Shown here one piece after another: positions 21,879 through 32,442 of a stretch of DNA of 55,047 nt. Position numbers and translations under genes: made by a program. This DNA comes from Mesostigma viride (taxonomy: Eukaryota > Streptophyta > Mesostigmatophyceae > Mesostigmatales > Mesostigmataceae): assembly GCA_009746045.1 (NCBI GenBank), contig RPFO01000016.1:1730920-1785966 (forward strand), read 5' to 3'. Position 1 is the first letter of the stretch; each line of letters begins with the position of its first letter. The notes below the pieces were generated by a model. That model saw only the letters and a program-made list of their open reading frames with translations, was not told the origin of the DNA and searched no databases.

Positions 21879-23660
21879 ATGGCTTCCGGTACACGGAGCC
21901 GCACGGGCGAACACACAGATACGCCAAGTGGCGAGGCCGCAGGGACCGTCCTGCCACGCTTTAGTGCGGACGAGGCCACGAGGTTGATGCAAACCCTCGT
22001 GGCGCAACCTGAACTGGCCAAGCAGTTCAAGCATCTGATGCTTGCTGCTGACGATGCACTCAATCGCGGCCCTCTCAAGCAAACGGAGGTGCCCGCGGAT
22101 CTACCTGCCGACTATACGGCGGACGACGCAGCAGATTTTCTAGCTGCTCTCAAGCGTCTGCGCGATGGACGCGCAGACAAAGATTCGGAGCTGATTGGCA
22201 AGTTCCGTGCAGTATTCTGCAGTACAACAAAGCACCCAAACATTGCCAATCTAGTTCGCATTGCGGACGACAACAAACAAACCTGGGAAGTTTTTTACAA
22301 CGGTCTAGATGCCCACTTGTCGCGGTCTAAGGAAGAGGCCGACGAGCAAGCCTTCAACGACTTCGAGGGCTATGCAGTTAATAAGGCAAATTTGCCCGGG
22401 GCTGCACGTGATTTCCAGGTCTTCGTGCACAAGCACAAGCTGCTAGATACTCTCAAGCCCATTTTCCTGTGCAATCGATTTCTCAAGAAATGCGACCTGT
22501 CGTCGGATGTGCATCTGACCATAGCGACGGAACTCAAAAAGAAGAGTGCTGTCAGTTTCGACGAGGGCATGCTGTATTTGATCTCATGCTTCAAGAGTGC
22601 GCAGTCCAAGCCGGCTGCCTCGGCTGCTCTGCCATCCCTGCGCAAGGTGGATGCCGGCGCGTCTTCTTCTTCAGGCGCAGAGGCTCCAATTACGCGGTCG
22701 GAGCTTACGGCCATCCTGAAAAAGGTCGTCGGCCACGGCAACAACGGGGGCCAGCGAGGGCGCAAGCGCGGGCATGGTGGCGACGCCAAGCAGGGTGATC
22801 ATCCCCCGGCCAAGCGGCAGCAGGGGGCGTCTACTGACCGCAAGCAACGCTGTGAGCGCTGCTTCGGACGTCGCCATGTCCGGGATGACTGCCGAGTTCG
22901 CCCGGACCTGGAGCTCGAGGACAACCTTTGCCGCAAGTGCCACGACGTTCTGCGTGGTCACAGCGTGGAGGCGTGCAAGGCCAAGCGCATCGTCGTCCAC
23001 GGCACACGCGAGGAGTGGGCAGAGCGACGGGCAGCACGAAAGTCAGGTGAGAGCACGCTCGATACCCCTTCTTTTGCTCAATGCGTCACGCTGAACCGGG
23101 CCGTCGTAGAGCCTGACGTCGTTCCTAAAAGCAACGTGACTGCATCCTCTGTCTCATTCCGTGATGTGCTCACGCAATCCGTTGATGCTGCTCTGGCTCT
23201 GTCGCGCCAGGATCACGTGCTTCCTGAGCACGGGTCTACAATGCGTGACCTAAGCAATGTGGTGTCTTCTAGGTCGGGTGTGTACAACGCCGAGCGACCA
23301 AGCACTACTGCAGCACCCCAGCTAGATACTGGGGCGGTTGGGCCTATGAGGAATGTTGTGACAGTGCAAGAGAATGCTGGGCGGGCAGATGTTCTCGGTA
23401 CACACCACCCTAGTGTGGATCTTCACATTGGCAAGGTGCTCACACGGGCGGCCTTTCGTGCAGCCTCTGAAGCTGCCCAGTTAGCCAATGTCACTACCCC
23501 AGTAGTCACCCCACCTGTTGAGAATCCTGACAATGCCACTGCACCTCAGGCTGTCACCCTGAAACTGTTAGCATACCAGATGCACCGTGCATACGGGCAT
23601 GAGGCCCAAGCCGAGGTAGAGGGGGCACACATGTTGGGGCACCTTTATACAACGAGCTGA
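21879..23660 (+). CDS. Gag-like protein with two zinc knuckles, running into integrase zinc domain
   Basis: This is the structural and nucleic-acid-binding polyprotein of the retroelement. After a helical capsid-like N-terminal half (residues 1-250) comes a perfect retroviral knuckle, CERCFGRRHVRDDC (C-x2-C-x4-H-x4-C, about residues 325-338). A second, CRKCHDVLRGHSVEAC, has a longer first spacing. The C-terminal 30 residues (LAYQMHRAYGHEA) look like the His half of an integrase HHCC zinc domain; the Cys half (CPAC) lies just after the stop in another frame. So either a mutation or a programmed shift near 23650 separates Gag from Pol. The start is the first ATG after an AT-rich leader. Confidence 0.75.
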   Translation: MASGTRSRTGEHTDTPSGEAAGTVLPRFSADEATRLMQTLVAQPELAKQFKHLMLAADDALNRGPLKQTEVPADLPADYTADDAADFLAALKRLRDGRADKDSELIGKFRAVFCSTTKHPNIANLVRIADDNKQTWEVFYNGLDAHLSRSKEEADEQAFNDFEGYAVNKANLPGAARDFQVFVHKHKLLDTLKPIFLCNRFLKKCDLSSDVHLTIATELKKKSAVSFDEGMLYLISCFKSAQSKPAASAALPSLRKVDAGASSSSGAEAPITRSELTAILKKVVGHGNNGGQRGRKRGHGGDAKQGDHPPAKRQQGASTDRKQRCERCFGRRHVRDDCRVRPDLELEDNLCRKCHDVLRGHSVEACKAKRIVVHGTREEWAERRAARKSGESTLDTPSFAQCVTLNRAVVEPDVVPKSNVTASSVSFRDVLTQSVDAALALSRQDHVLPEHGSTMRDLSNVVSSRSGVYNAERPSTTAAPQLDTGAVGPMRNVVTVQENAGRADVLGTHHPSVDLHIGKVLTRAAFRAASEAAQLANVTTPVVTPPVENPDNATAPQAVTLKLLAYQMHRAYGHEAQAEVEGAHMLGHLYTTS

Positions 23661-24480
23661 AGAATGTGCGTGCTCAGTGTCCTGCCTGCATCAAGATCAG
23701 GAAGAAGTCGCGTAGGCGGCATGCCAAGACTCCACCCTTGGAGCGAGGGTACCTTGTGGGGGATGTCATGCACATGGAAGGGGGGGACACCTATTTCATA
23801 GTCAAGGATAGGTTCAGCAAGGCCACCTACATTGAGCCGCTGCCCACATGTTTGAGGCTGACCTGCACAGGGCTATCAAGATCAGCCTGGCTTTCTTTCA
23901 TCCCGTAGTGGAGCTCATGCTAGACCAGCAGTTCCGCTGTGTGCAAGGTTTGCCGGGGATGGAGGCCGTGGTCATCGTGGGGCGTGAGGATCACGGCAAT
24001 ATGGGCATGATAGATCGCACTGTAAGCTATGTCAAGACTGTGGCAGCCAAGCGACAGGATAACCCACATGGCAAATCCTACGCGGTCAAGACGGCGTGGT
24101 GCAAGGAGCTCATGCATGTGTGCAACCATAGGCACGTGCTTGATGTCAAGGGCTTTGGGCTAGTCACGCCTCGGGGGCTGTCAGCGGGCACCTACTCACC
24201 CGAGGTAGTAGAGGCATACCAACAGCATCTACAGGATACCGCCGCCAAGCTGCGGCTCAAGGATGCCACGCTGCCTGATTTGTCTAGCGCTTTTGAGGTC
24301 GGGCAGTTGGTCATGTTCCACAAGGAGAGCTCGCCCAGCGGCAAACGGGGCACCATGCAGGGGCCTGGGGCCATCACAAAGTTAGACTGGCCGCTGCGGG
24401 TCATAGACATAGAGTGGAATGATCGGGTGTATAGGGTACCATGGGCATCGGTGGCAGGCTATAAGCAAGGGGATAGCATG
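23661..24480 (+). pseudogene. Integrase core, frameshifted
   Basis: The first part (23666-23908) reads VRAQCPACIKIRKK, completing the HHCC zinc site, then GDVMHMEGGDTYFIVKDRFS, the first catalytic Asp region of an rve integrase. A frame change near 23850 moves to the frame continuing to 24660, with FEADLHRAIKISLAFFHP and DHGNMGMIDRTVSYVKTVA, the position of the final acidic residue (Asp instead of the usual Glu). A chromo-like beta-rich tail follows (VGQLVMFHKES, WPLRVIDIEWNDRVYRVPWA). The shift makes it inactive as read. Confidence 0.65.
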
Positions 24481-24626
24481 GAGAGTGAGCTGGCAGCCAA
24501 CAGGGCACTGGGGTGGGTAGTGAAGGATAATGCGCCTGTCGTAGCATCTGAGGTGGTACCCCACGGGTCGCTCCCAGGGGCAGACACAGCTACACCCCCC
24601 CCTCCCCTGGGCCCCAATATGACCCC

Positions 24627-26949
24627 GTGGATGGGTGGGATGAGGATGGGGTGGGTTTGACGGGACCTAGTGCACGTAGTGACTCACCTCCTGTGCTAGC
24701 CACGGATAATGTGGGAGGCCCGCCTAGCGTGGCCTCGCCGGAGGGTCAGGGTCCTGCCCATGCGCCTCGCCCACCTAGGGACCTGGCTTCAACGGTCACG
24801 GCCTTGTGGCGTGCTCAGGCGCTTAAAGCGAAAGCTGCATCAGGGGTGGCTCAGGTCAAAACTCTCTCACAGGGGGTCAGGCCGGTTAAGTCAGCCTTGT
24901 TTCCTACGTGTAGACCGTGGCAGCTGGTGGCTGTGGACACGCAAGCATCCGTGTCTATTATCTCTCGTCGGGCAGCCACCCTGTATCCAGTGCTAGAGTC
25001 GCCGTACAAATCGGTGACCGACTTTGCAGGCACTTCGGCATATCAAGTTACCGGGATGGTGGTGCTGCCGGTGTTGGGCATTGACACGCCGTTTCACGTC
25101 GTGGATGGCTACGAGGATGTGGCCTTGCTGGGCGAACCTTTCGTATCATACCCGGGGTTCTCAGTGTCCGCTGACTTGCTGTCAGTCGCGGGGGTGGGCA
25201 GCATCCCGCTTCGCGAGTACCACGCTCCATTGGGGGTGGTGGTCGGGCAGCCCGGCGTCGTGCGGCGCTTACCGATGGCGGCGTTTTCCACACCGCCGCT
25301 CGTCCAGTCCATCATTCAGCCTCAGGATTGGCACCCGCGCAGCTTCGGCCTCCACTCACACTCACTGGCGGCGGATAGCCCTGTGACGTGGGAGCAACTT
25401 GTCCTGGACTGTCAAGATCCTCTCAAGTTTGCTTTGTGGCGCGACGCGTTCATTCGAGCCAAGGAGCAGTGGCGAGAGCGCGAGGTCTACCGAGGATTGG
25501 AGAGTGTGCCAGCCGGGGCCACGCGGTTGCGGTTGAAGTTCGTGCTCACCTACAAGCCGGACGAGACCAACTCTTCGGTGGTGTTCCGGGTAAGGCCCGT
25601 GGTCACGGAGACGAAGGGGTCCTCCCCGCTGGACGCCAAGGATCTTTATACCCCTGGGCTCAACCATGTTTCGCATCGGCTACTGACGGTCATCTACTTG
25701 GGCAAGCGGAACGCGGGCAAGGACTACGGGATGTGGTGCGGTGACTTTCAGCGGGCATTCCTCCACAGCGACGCTGGGGTCGCGCAGCAAACATGGCAAG
25801 GCACCCGCTACGTGGTGAAGGTCCCGGTGGTCTGGCAGGATGGCACCATTGGCAGCGAGTATATCGAGCTGTTGACAGGGGTGGAGGGGCTGCAGAGCTC
25901 TCCCATCATCTTCCGCATTTCCGCGGAGGAGGTCTTGCAGAGCTTAGGGGCCACGTACCATCGCGCGGATCCTAACTTCTTTGTGGTCCCCACCGGCGTC
26001 CCTGGCGAGCCAGCCCTCTTCGTGTGGCATGGCGATGACTTCAAGCTGGTGGCACCTCGCACCTTTGCTACCCAGTTTCTTGCTGCAGTGGCGGCTAAGT
26101 TTCCCCTGGGCAGGGCGGTGGATCATGAGGAGGGTAAACCCGTGGTGTTTTGCGGCGTGCAGTCTACGTTGCAGCGGGATTCGCGTTCTGGCGAATGGGT
26201 CATGCACATGCAGGATAGCCGCAACTATGTGGTTGACCTGCTGGCCGACCTCCCGTCCCCGCTGTTGGCAACCCATGGGCCCTCGGTTAAGGGCAAGCTC
26301 GGGTGGTTGGCGGACACGGTGGCACCTGATTTGGCGGTGCTCGCTCGCCTGCCCGATGATGTGCTGGAAGGACTAGGGTCCATTCATGTTCGGCGGCAGC
26401 TGGCCATGACGCCCGGCATTGTGCTTCGTGGGCTCGATTGCTCCCAGCCGGTGCACCTCGAGATAGTGACGGATGCTAATCTAGAGACGCGCACAGTCAG
26501 CCAAGTGCGGGCCCGCATGGGGGCACTGTTCTTTATTAGCAATGAGGGACAGCCTGGCATGCTGTTAGATTGGTACTCGCGCTTGCACAGCCGCATTGCC
26601 ACTAGCCCCAACACGGCTGAATGCCGGGGCATTGTTTCAGCTATCTCACATGGCATGTGGCTGCGGTACTTGCTGGGTTGGGTATTTGGCTCGTGTGGGT
26701 TCACTCTTCACTGGATTAGCACGGTGCACACTGACTCACAAAGTTGTTTGGCCTTCCTTGACAATCCCTATGCGCGGTCACAGGACGTTGATTACCTCGT
26801 ACTCGCTGAGGCGGCCTCCTGCGTCACGCGTCTCCTGGCAGCACATCGCGGATGAACTCAATCCCGCGGATGCACTCACCAAGGAGGCGCGGGAGGCTGC
26901 CCCGCAGTACGCAGTGTTGCGCAAGCGCATGACGATGCAACACCCGTGA
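24627..26949 (+). pseudogene. Protease-RT-RNase H polyprotein, frameshifted near the end
   Basis: An ATG at 24627 opens a 742-residue frame. A retropepsin-like site is VAVDTQASVSIISRRAA (Asp at residue 104; canonical DTGAS has Gly in place of Gln), followed by a flap-like and LLGEPF segment. RT motifs are CGDFQRAFLHSD (about 371-382), GVEGLQSSPIIFRI and WHGDDFK (about 466; copia elements usually have YVDD). RNase H follows from about 610 (EIVTDAN, TAECRGIVSAI, VHTDSQSCLAFLDNP). The conserved tail HIADELNPADALTKE lies in another frame from about 26835 to 26949, so one indel truncates the product. Protease between integrase and RT is not the usual copia order. Confidence 0.7.
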
Positions 26950-27317
26950 GCCACACAGGGTTACGGCTCGGGCGCTTTATGAATACAGCCATAACTCACC
27001 CTGTGTTGCTAGCATTCACGAATATCACTACTAAACCCTAGGGCGACCCCACCGTCCACCCGGCCGTCCACCTGGCCGTACTGTGACAGGCGCCAGTATC
27101 GTGGGAACCTCTAGTATCATGGGATATCCGTTCAAGTCCTATTCGCGGGCCGCGGGTTCCTATCTAATGATGCATTGGTGTTGGATTTGCATGCAATGAG
27201 TCTTATTTATTACAATGTACAATAGGCAAAGTCCTAATCAACCATGTCCTCAACGAGGTGCCTCCAAGGGCACACTCACTACAGGGAGGAATAGCCCCTT
27301 CCCCTTTCTAGACCCCC

Positions 27318-28857
27318 TACTCATCCTCAACCACAATCACCTCCCGGTGCTGAACATCAGCAACCAAGTGTGCGTCCCTCTCAACAATGCGCCTCGCCCC
27401 GTCGCGGAAGCGATCCACCAACCGCCTCATGGCCAGCGCGTCCCACCCGACGCCACCGCCGAGTGCCTCAAAGAAGGCCACAGCCAGTGCATTGCCCGCA
27501 GACCCGGAGCACTCCAACTGGGGGTGATCCCTGATGTACTGCAGGGCGGACAGGAAACCGTTGACTCCCGCGGGGTAATTCTCATTCCCCCCCCAGCGCG
27601 AACAGCGAAAGAAGCGCGAGCAGCAGGAGCAGCAGCAGGAGCAGCAGCAGGAGCAGCAGGAGGAGCAGCAGCGGCGGCGGCGGCGGCGATGGCGGCCGGC
27701 AGACCACGGAAACCACACTCTGACACGTTGTCCACCACGCGCAGGTGGCGATCCAAGTCCTCGCGGCTGGTGGCCTGGTAGGTGCAGCCCAGGATGGTCA
27801 CGGTGCCGTTATCACCAGGGAGAGAAAGCTTGTTGGGGCAGGGCCTGACAAGCTTAGCGCAGGTGTTGTCGTGAATCGCCTCCTCGCCGAGCACGACCTC
27901 GCCGCCGCACCCGCGAGCGCACAGACGCACATTCACAAGGGTGAATGTGAGTCTGTCGACACCCACATTGCGCTTGTACTGGCTGCCAGTGCGCATCAGG
28001 AGCTCCTTGCATTCTGGGCAGCGCTTGCCAATCACACGGGCGTTGGGCCTGGTAGAATTATACTCCAGAGCGTGGGCCTCGAGCATATCAGCGCACTTGT
28101 TGCAGTGCTGAGGGACGCAGGTGTGGACGCCCTCCACGAGGTAGATGATGGGGTACTTCCCCTCCGTGCCGAAGGGCTCGGTGCAGATGTCGCAGCACGC
28201 CAGCCTCTTCTCGAACCACGTGATCTTGTGGTTCGCCTCCTCGAGAGCCAAGCGCATCTTCTTGAGCTCTTCGCGAGTGGGATCAGGGGAGAAAGAACGA
28301 CGCCTGCTGCGGTTCCTCTCGCGCTCCAACTCCTCCTGCGTCTCCCTCAGCTGGCGCTGCAATGCGGCTAAGTCCCCACCGCTGGGCCCAGCGCCTCCAG
28401 AACGAGAACGGGAGCTGGGGCCACCACGCAGCAGGCCTGCATGCAAAGGAAAACACACAGACAACTGCAAAATGTATCAGATAGTGGCCATCACCTGCAA
28501 CATCCGACAGATAGTGGCCATCAACTGCAAAATCCAGCAGGCAATCGAAAAGGGATGCATAAAACAGCAGACCACGTACTGGGAGCAGCCGCAGGGCGAG
28601 ACTGAGCCACCAGGTCGTCGATCGCAGCGTGCGAATTGACTTCCGTGCCTGCGTCGTCCAGGTGGTCGTAGTCGTTGTGGTCAAAAAGGTCGTCAGAGGG
28701 GTTCCAGCCTGCAAAGAATGAATAGAAAATGCCAATGGCGTTCCTGTCAGCTGCTGAAAATGCCCAAAAAACAAACCAAGGAAACACAAAAACAGACATG
28801 CATGGGGAAATACGTACGCTCAGGTTCCTGGGCCTCATGTTCTTGTGTCGTCGCCAT
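27318..28857 (-). CDS. RING / TRAF-type zinc-finger protein, left copy, 3 exons
   Basis: A probable E3 ubiquitin ligase. Exons are 28857-28818, 28708-28580 and 28436-27318. Introns have GTACGT donors and TGCAG acceptors, and splicing joins the frames exactly. Exon 2 is acidic. Exon 3 has an Arg/Glu-rich coiled coil (about 80-135), then a RING (CDIC at 138-141, HTC and HCNKC at 161-171, CPEC at 196-199), then TRAF-like Cys/His spacing (CARGC, HDNTC, RPCPN, GC…DRHL), an Ala/Pro-rich linker and a tail ending REVIVVEDE. A frame disruption near 27586, by an 8-G run, separates the linker from the tail. The right copy has a different length there but other lesions. Confidence 0.75.
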
Positions 28858-29564
28858 AGCTGGCTAGCTGCTGATAGTGGTATCCTGCTGCTGTTCTGAG
28901 TGGTTCGTGAGGGTTTGGCTGCATTTTTGGTCGTGTTTGGGCTTTTGGCCTCGTGGGGAGGAGGACGAACGGCATATTCCCGGCATATTCCGGGAATATT
29001 CCCACGAATATGCCGTGGGACGGTCGCTAGAAGGAAACTGTCGCGCCGCGTCGGCAGTTACGTGACAGGGATACGGACTGTCATGGCAGACTGACAGATC
29101 GGACAGGTGTCAGACGGGACAGTGCGCTGACTGTCGTGGCAGATCTTCGTAACCGACACGCGGCGGAACCGGCGCGGCGCGGACTGACGTGGCACGCTGT
29201 CAGCTCTGACGTGGCACGGTACTGACATGGCAGGCCGTCCGAACCGGCAGCTGACGGATACGGCGTTGTACGGACTGTCATGTCAGACCGTTCAGACTGC
29301 CACGCGGCAGTCTGGCATGACAATTGGACGGAATCTAGCGGGAAATCTTACAATGTACGTGCAGTTACGTGTTTGTAGTAATCTGTACTACCTGTAGTAT
29401 CACCCGCTGCATTTCTACTTCGAATATACTCTCTGTACTACGAATCCTAGTGCAATTGTACTATGAGACGCCATGAGATAGAGACAAAGTCATGGATTTC
29501 CATTAGAATCATAATAAGGCTTAATGCCCATAGGGGACTTTGTCTATTCCAAAGGGGCACTTAG
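28858..29564 (-). promoter_or_regulatory. Upstream region of left RING gene
   Basis: Close to the gene (28972-29025) are repeated GGCATATTCC / GGGAATATTCCC and CCGTGGGAC motifs. Farther out (29080-29320) are many short TGACAG, GACGTGGCA and CTGTCA(G/T) words, a degenerate inverted array. No open frame. The far end adjoins the 3' end of the F-box-like gene, with AATAAGGC near 29511. Confidence 0.5.
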
Positions 29565-30200
29565 TTAGTGAACCCCCTCCAGGGCCAGGCGGCGACAGAA
29601 CTTGTCGTACATCTTGTCGCAGGTGGCATTCATGACCCTCAGTTCCCTCTCGCAGACAGCGGGGGAAAAGTTGACAGGCAGATAGGCGTGGTACTCGGCC
29701 TTCACGAGGTCCACGAGCACACGGCAATGCTCCTCTGCGGTCTTATCCTTATCCACCTGAGGAATGGATTCAACATACTCCTTCATCACATCCCACAGGC
29801 GGGGAATCGCGCAAACGCGGTCAGACAGCTTAACCTCTAGGTCGATGGCCAGAGTTGCCACCTCCATACGCCTATCGCCATACTTGCAGGCGTCCATCCT
29901 CTTCTCAAAAGTGGAAAGGGACTGCACACCGCCTTGAGCGATGGCGATGGCAAAGTTGCGCAGGGCCCATCCTGTATAGTGGCAAAACGGCCCTGGCTGC
30001 CTGCGCTTAGAGAGGAAGCGCCCCTCAAGCTCATTGGCAATAGCATCCAGCAGCTGCTTCATTCGCTGCTCTGTCTTAGCTTTGACAGCGTCCCACGGCA
30101 CTTGCAGCTGCTTGCTGACACCACACCCGTGGGGCCATGCCATCTCCACGATTTCGTGCACAATCTCAGCTGGCAGGCTGTTAAAAGTGGCAGCGGCCAT
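29565..30200 (-). CDS. F-box-like protein A, left copy (211 aa)
   Basis: The N-terminus FNSLPAEIVHEIVEMAWP followed by GVSKQLQVPWDAV has the F-box pattern (LPxEI, then hydrophobic helices, then a V-x-K/R-x-W stretch). F-box proteins bring substrates to SCF ubiquitin ligases via Skp1; the remainder, which would bind the substrate, is helical and unrecognised. The right-arm copy (45279-45914) differs by one visible residue (EMAW/ELAW). It is a paralogue of F-box-like protein B (39775-40446). A GTACAAAG TATA-like box lies about 85 bp before the ATG. Function is inferred from the N-terminus only. Confidence 0.7.
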   Translation of the reverse strand: MAAATFNSLPAEIVHEIVEMAWPHGCGVSKQLQVPWDAVKAKTEQRMKQLLDAIANELEGRFLSKRRQPGPFCHYTGWALRNFAIAIAQGGVQSLSTFEKRMDACKYGDRRMEVATLAIDLEVKLSDRVCAIPRLWDVMKEYVESIPQVDKDKTAEEHCRVLVDLVKAEYHAYLPVNFSPAVCERELRVMNATCDKMYDKFCRRLALEGVH

Positions 30201-30671
30201 GTCTTCTTTGTGGTAGTGGTGCTAGTGCTGTTGGGATGCTGGAGCAGGCGAGAAGTGCCCACTTTGATGTGGTGTCGGACCTTTGTACCCCGCCCCACGG
30301 CATCTTCGCGGAATATTCCGTGGACCGACGATCTCCCACGGGACGCTGCCACGTGGCGGAGATCGGACGGTCCACGGCAATTCAGATCTCCCATGATAGT
30401 ACGGCGTATCCCGGATACGGCGCGGCGCCGGTACGGCCGGACCAGTATCGTGGATACTGGCCCGAGTACCGTGACACGGCATTCCGCCACGTCACTACCG
30501 CGCCGCGCCGCGCCGCGCCACGGGACCTTCTAGAGGATCGATCCCAGCCGTCCGATGAAGATCTCGTGGGAGGGCCAGTTTCCACAGGTACAAAGGTCGT
30601 GCAGGCCTACCAAATGCACCATCACACCACAGAACAGCCATAGCCAGCGCAGAAAACAACAGCAGACCGCC
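30201..30671. promoter_or_regulatory. Divergent promoter region, left arm
   Basis: Separates the minus-strand F-box-like gene from the plus-strand zinc gene. Both sides use the same TATA-like GGTACAAAGGTC (about 30284-30295 on the minus strand and 30588-30599 on the plus strand), each 80-85 bp from its ATG. Between them are GGAATATTCC, CCACGTGGC, TTCTAGA and GC-rich GCCGCGCCGCGCC blocks also seen before other genes of this cluster. Confidence 0.6.
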
Positions 30672-31859
30672 ATGTTTCCCGTTGATGCAGCAGCTGGGCC
30701 ATTGTTCGGGCCTCAGACTAGGGCACGAACTAGGGCCTTGCATGGGCTTGGTTCTCCCAGATGCTATGGATTGCCATATCCTCGCTGCACAAGAACTAGG
30801 ACTGGTTGTTCCGCCATAGCTCCTGCGCTTGTGCCAGTGCCTGCGCCTGTGCCAGCGCCAGTGCCTGTGATTGTGCCAGTGCCAGTGCCTGCTGCGCCAG
30901 TGCCTGAGCCTGTGTACGTGCCTGCTCCTCTCCCTGGGCTATTCGCCCCTCGGTTTAAGGACTCTGACGTTTGGCCTCCAGCAGGCCATGTGTGGCCAAA
31001 TGGTAGTGGCGATTCCAAGTTTCCTCTGGTGCATTGCGTCACCTGCAAAAAGGTGCCGGAGAGGGCAGTGTGCAAGAAGGAGAACGGGGAGATGCAGTGC
31101 CGGGGGTGCGCTCTGGATGAACTGAGCGACAAGGTGGATGCACTAGGTCCCTCTCCTCCCACGGAGCAGGTGCAGGAGACTGTCAAGAATTTTGACACGG
31201 GCTTGCAGATTTACAAGTACGAATACGAGCCCAAGCGTCTCCCACCTCCTCCCACCGGCTACCCTCTGTCCAAGTGCATGTGCGCTGTGTGCAAGAAGCC
31301 TGCTCTCCACGCGCACGAAGTGGTGAAGGAGGTCACCCCTCAGATGCTGCAGACTGCTTCCCATTTCCGTGTTGCCAAGCTCGTGGTTGGCGACGTCGTT
31401 TGTGGGATCTGCCGCAACGAGTTCCTGGCCCAGTATGCCGACAACAACGTGGTCCTCAGCAAGTCCATGTATCGCGGCACCCAGTACTGTGTGTACAAGG
31501 GCCATATCGATGAGGTGTTCCAGTACAACGAGGAACTCCACAAGATGGCAGAGCGCGCCCAGGACAACACGCACGACGGCCCCTCCAGTGACAAGTTTTA
31601 CTGGCCTCGCAGGCAGTGCCAGAAGTGCATGAAGCGCATCGACATCAACGTGCAGAACCTGTATGTGGCTCCAAGGCCTCGTTCTTTAGACGTTGACTTG
31701 GTCTGCTACGAGTGCGCCAAGTTCTGCAGCCTTGTTTCTGAGGCTGTCGCTTTCCCGGGCTTTAGCCGCCCCAACAACCGCCTCAAGCGTAATGCAGAGG
31801 CCGGGGGCTACGTTCTGTACGATGTTGTGGGGTCCAACAAGCCCTATTTGTTCGCGTAG
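30672..31859 (+). CDS. Multi-CxxC zinc-binding protein, left copy (395 aa)
   Basis: I place the start at the ATG at 30672, 82 bp after a GTACAAAG box; an upstream in-frame ATG at 30555 lies before that box. After a Val/Pro/Ala repeat stretch (VPVPAPVPAPVP…) come Cys pairs typical of zinc sites: CVTC and CRGC, CMCAVC with HAH, CGIC, then CQKC and CYEC. No exact family match. The pattern resembles paired zinc ribbons or degenerate RINGs, so a nucleic-acid or ubiquitin-related role is only a guess. The gene runs toward the IR module and ends with the conserved 3' element at 31938-31974. The left copy is intact. Confidence 0.65.
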   Translation: MFPVDAAAGPLFGPQTRARTRALHGLGSPRCYGLPYPRCTRTRTGCSAIAPALVPVPAPVPAPVPVIVPVPVPAAPVPEPVYVPAPLPGLFAPRFKDSDVWPPAGHVWPNGSGDSKFPLVHCVTCKKVPERAVCKKENGEMQCRGCALDELSDKVDALGPSPPTEQVQETVKNFDTGLQIYKYEYEPKRLPPPPTGYPLSKCMCAVCKKPALHAHEVVKEVTPQMLQTASHFRVAKLVVGDVVCGICRNEFLAQYADNNVVLSKSMYRGTQYCVYKGHIDEVFQYNEELHKMAERAQDNTHDGPSSDKFYWPRRQCQKCMKRIDINVQNLYVAPRPRSLDVDLVCYECAKFCSLVSEAVAFPGFSRPNNRLKRNAEAGGYVLYDVVGSNKPYLFA

Positions 31860-31937
31860 GGTGTCATATGGGCACTTGATTGGCCCATGCAAGCCTATGG
31901 AGGCTACTGTTGATAGGGACTTGTGGTATTCTATTTT

Positions 31938-31974
31938 GTAATGAATAAGACTCTTTGCATGCAAATCCAACACT
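31938..31974 (+). terminator. Conserved 3'-flank element (zinc gene)
   Basis: Contains TTGTAATGAATAAGACTC then TTTGCATGCAAATCCAACA. Nearly the same sequence follows the RING gene (27180-27220 on the minus strand, and 48258-48294). It is likely a transcript-end/polyadenylation signal, with the palindrome TTGCATGCAA. Confidence 0.55.
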
Positions 31975-31994
31975 CATGCACTAGGCGTAGGACT

Positions 31995-32442
31995 TGACTT
32001 GTTTGCGAAAAGTTCGGGCTATGCGGATAGCCCGAACTTTTGGGGATAGCCCGAACTTTTGGAAACCTTGCTAGGGAAAAGTAAAAGTTTCCAGTGAGGA
32101 TCCCAGCCATTTGAAAAGTTCGGGCTATGGTTCGGGCTATCAGTTTATAGCCCGAACCGGACCCTTTTTCCCCTTGGGCGGTGGTGTCATGCATTGTACA
32201 TGTAGGGACTTGGTTATTTGGACAGTGTGCAGTGTATGTGTGTGTTTCTTCCTTAGATTGCTAACACATAAAATATAGGGGTATTTCCTGTATATACAGA
32301 TAGGATTGCTAACACATAAAATATAGGGATATTACCTATGAGTATATATAGATGGCAATTGCTAACACATAAAATTTTATGTGTTGGGAAACAGAGTAAA
32401 AGAAAGAGTAACATTCACCCATAGCAACACACCGTCCAGAGG
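31995..32442. repeat. IR module, left half (left arm)
   Basis: Repeated inverted words AAAAGTTCGGGCTAT / ATAGCCCGAACTTTT (31998-32170) are followed by three to four CTAACACATAAAATAT copies (32258-32386). The module's other half now lies at 39345-39518, split off by the hAT insertion. The last 8 bases (TCCAGAGG, 32435-32442) are the hAT target duplication. Confidence 0.85.

Larger units (their letters stand above)
21510..27026 (+). mobile_element. Copia-like retroelement, degraded, LTRs not seen
   Basis: The element encodes Gag with zinc knuckles, integrase, an aspartic-protease-like segment, copia-type RT and RNase H. I could not find matching LTRs: the 350-bp leader (21510-21878, with a TATAAT at 21604) and the roughly 80 bp after the last stop do not align by eye. 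The 3' end stops where the palindrome begins at 27027, so the 3' LTR may be lost. At least three frameshifts break the pol part. Confidence 0.7.

Noticed and set aside
21510-27026. LTR pair for the copia-like element
   Set aside because: No matching direct repeats with TG…CA ends found by eye; a self-alignment of 21.4-27.1 kb would decide.
27745-28371. 208-aa frame opposite the RING gene (also 47105-47731)
   Set aside because: Antisense shadow of a GC-rich real exon with intact zinc-finger motifs on the other strand.
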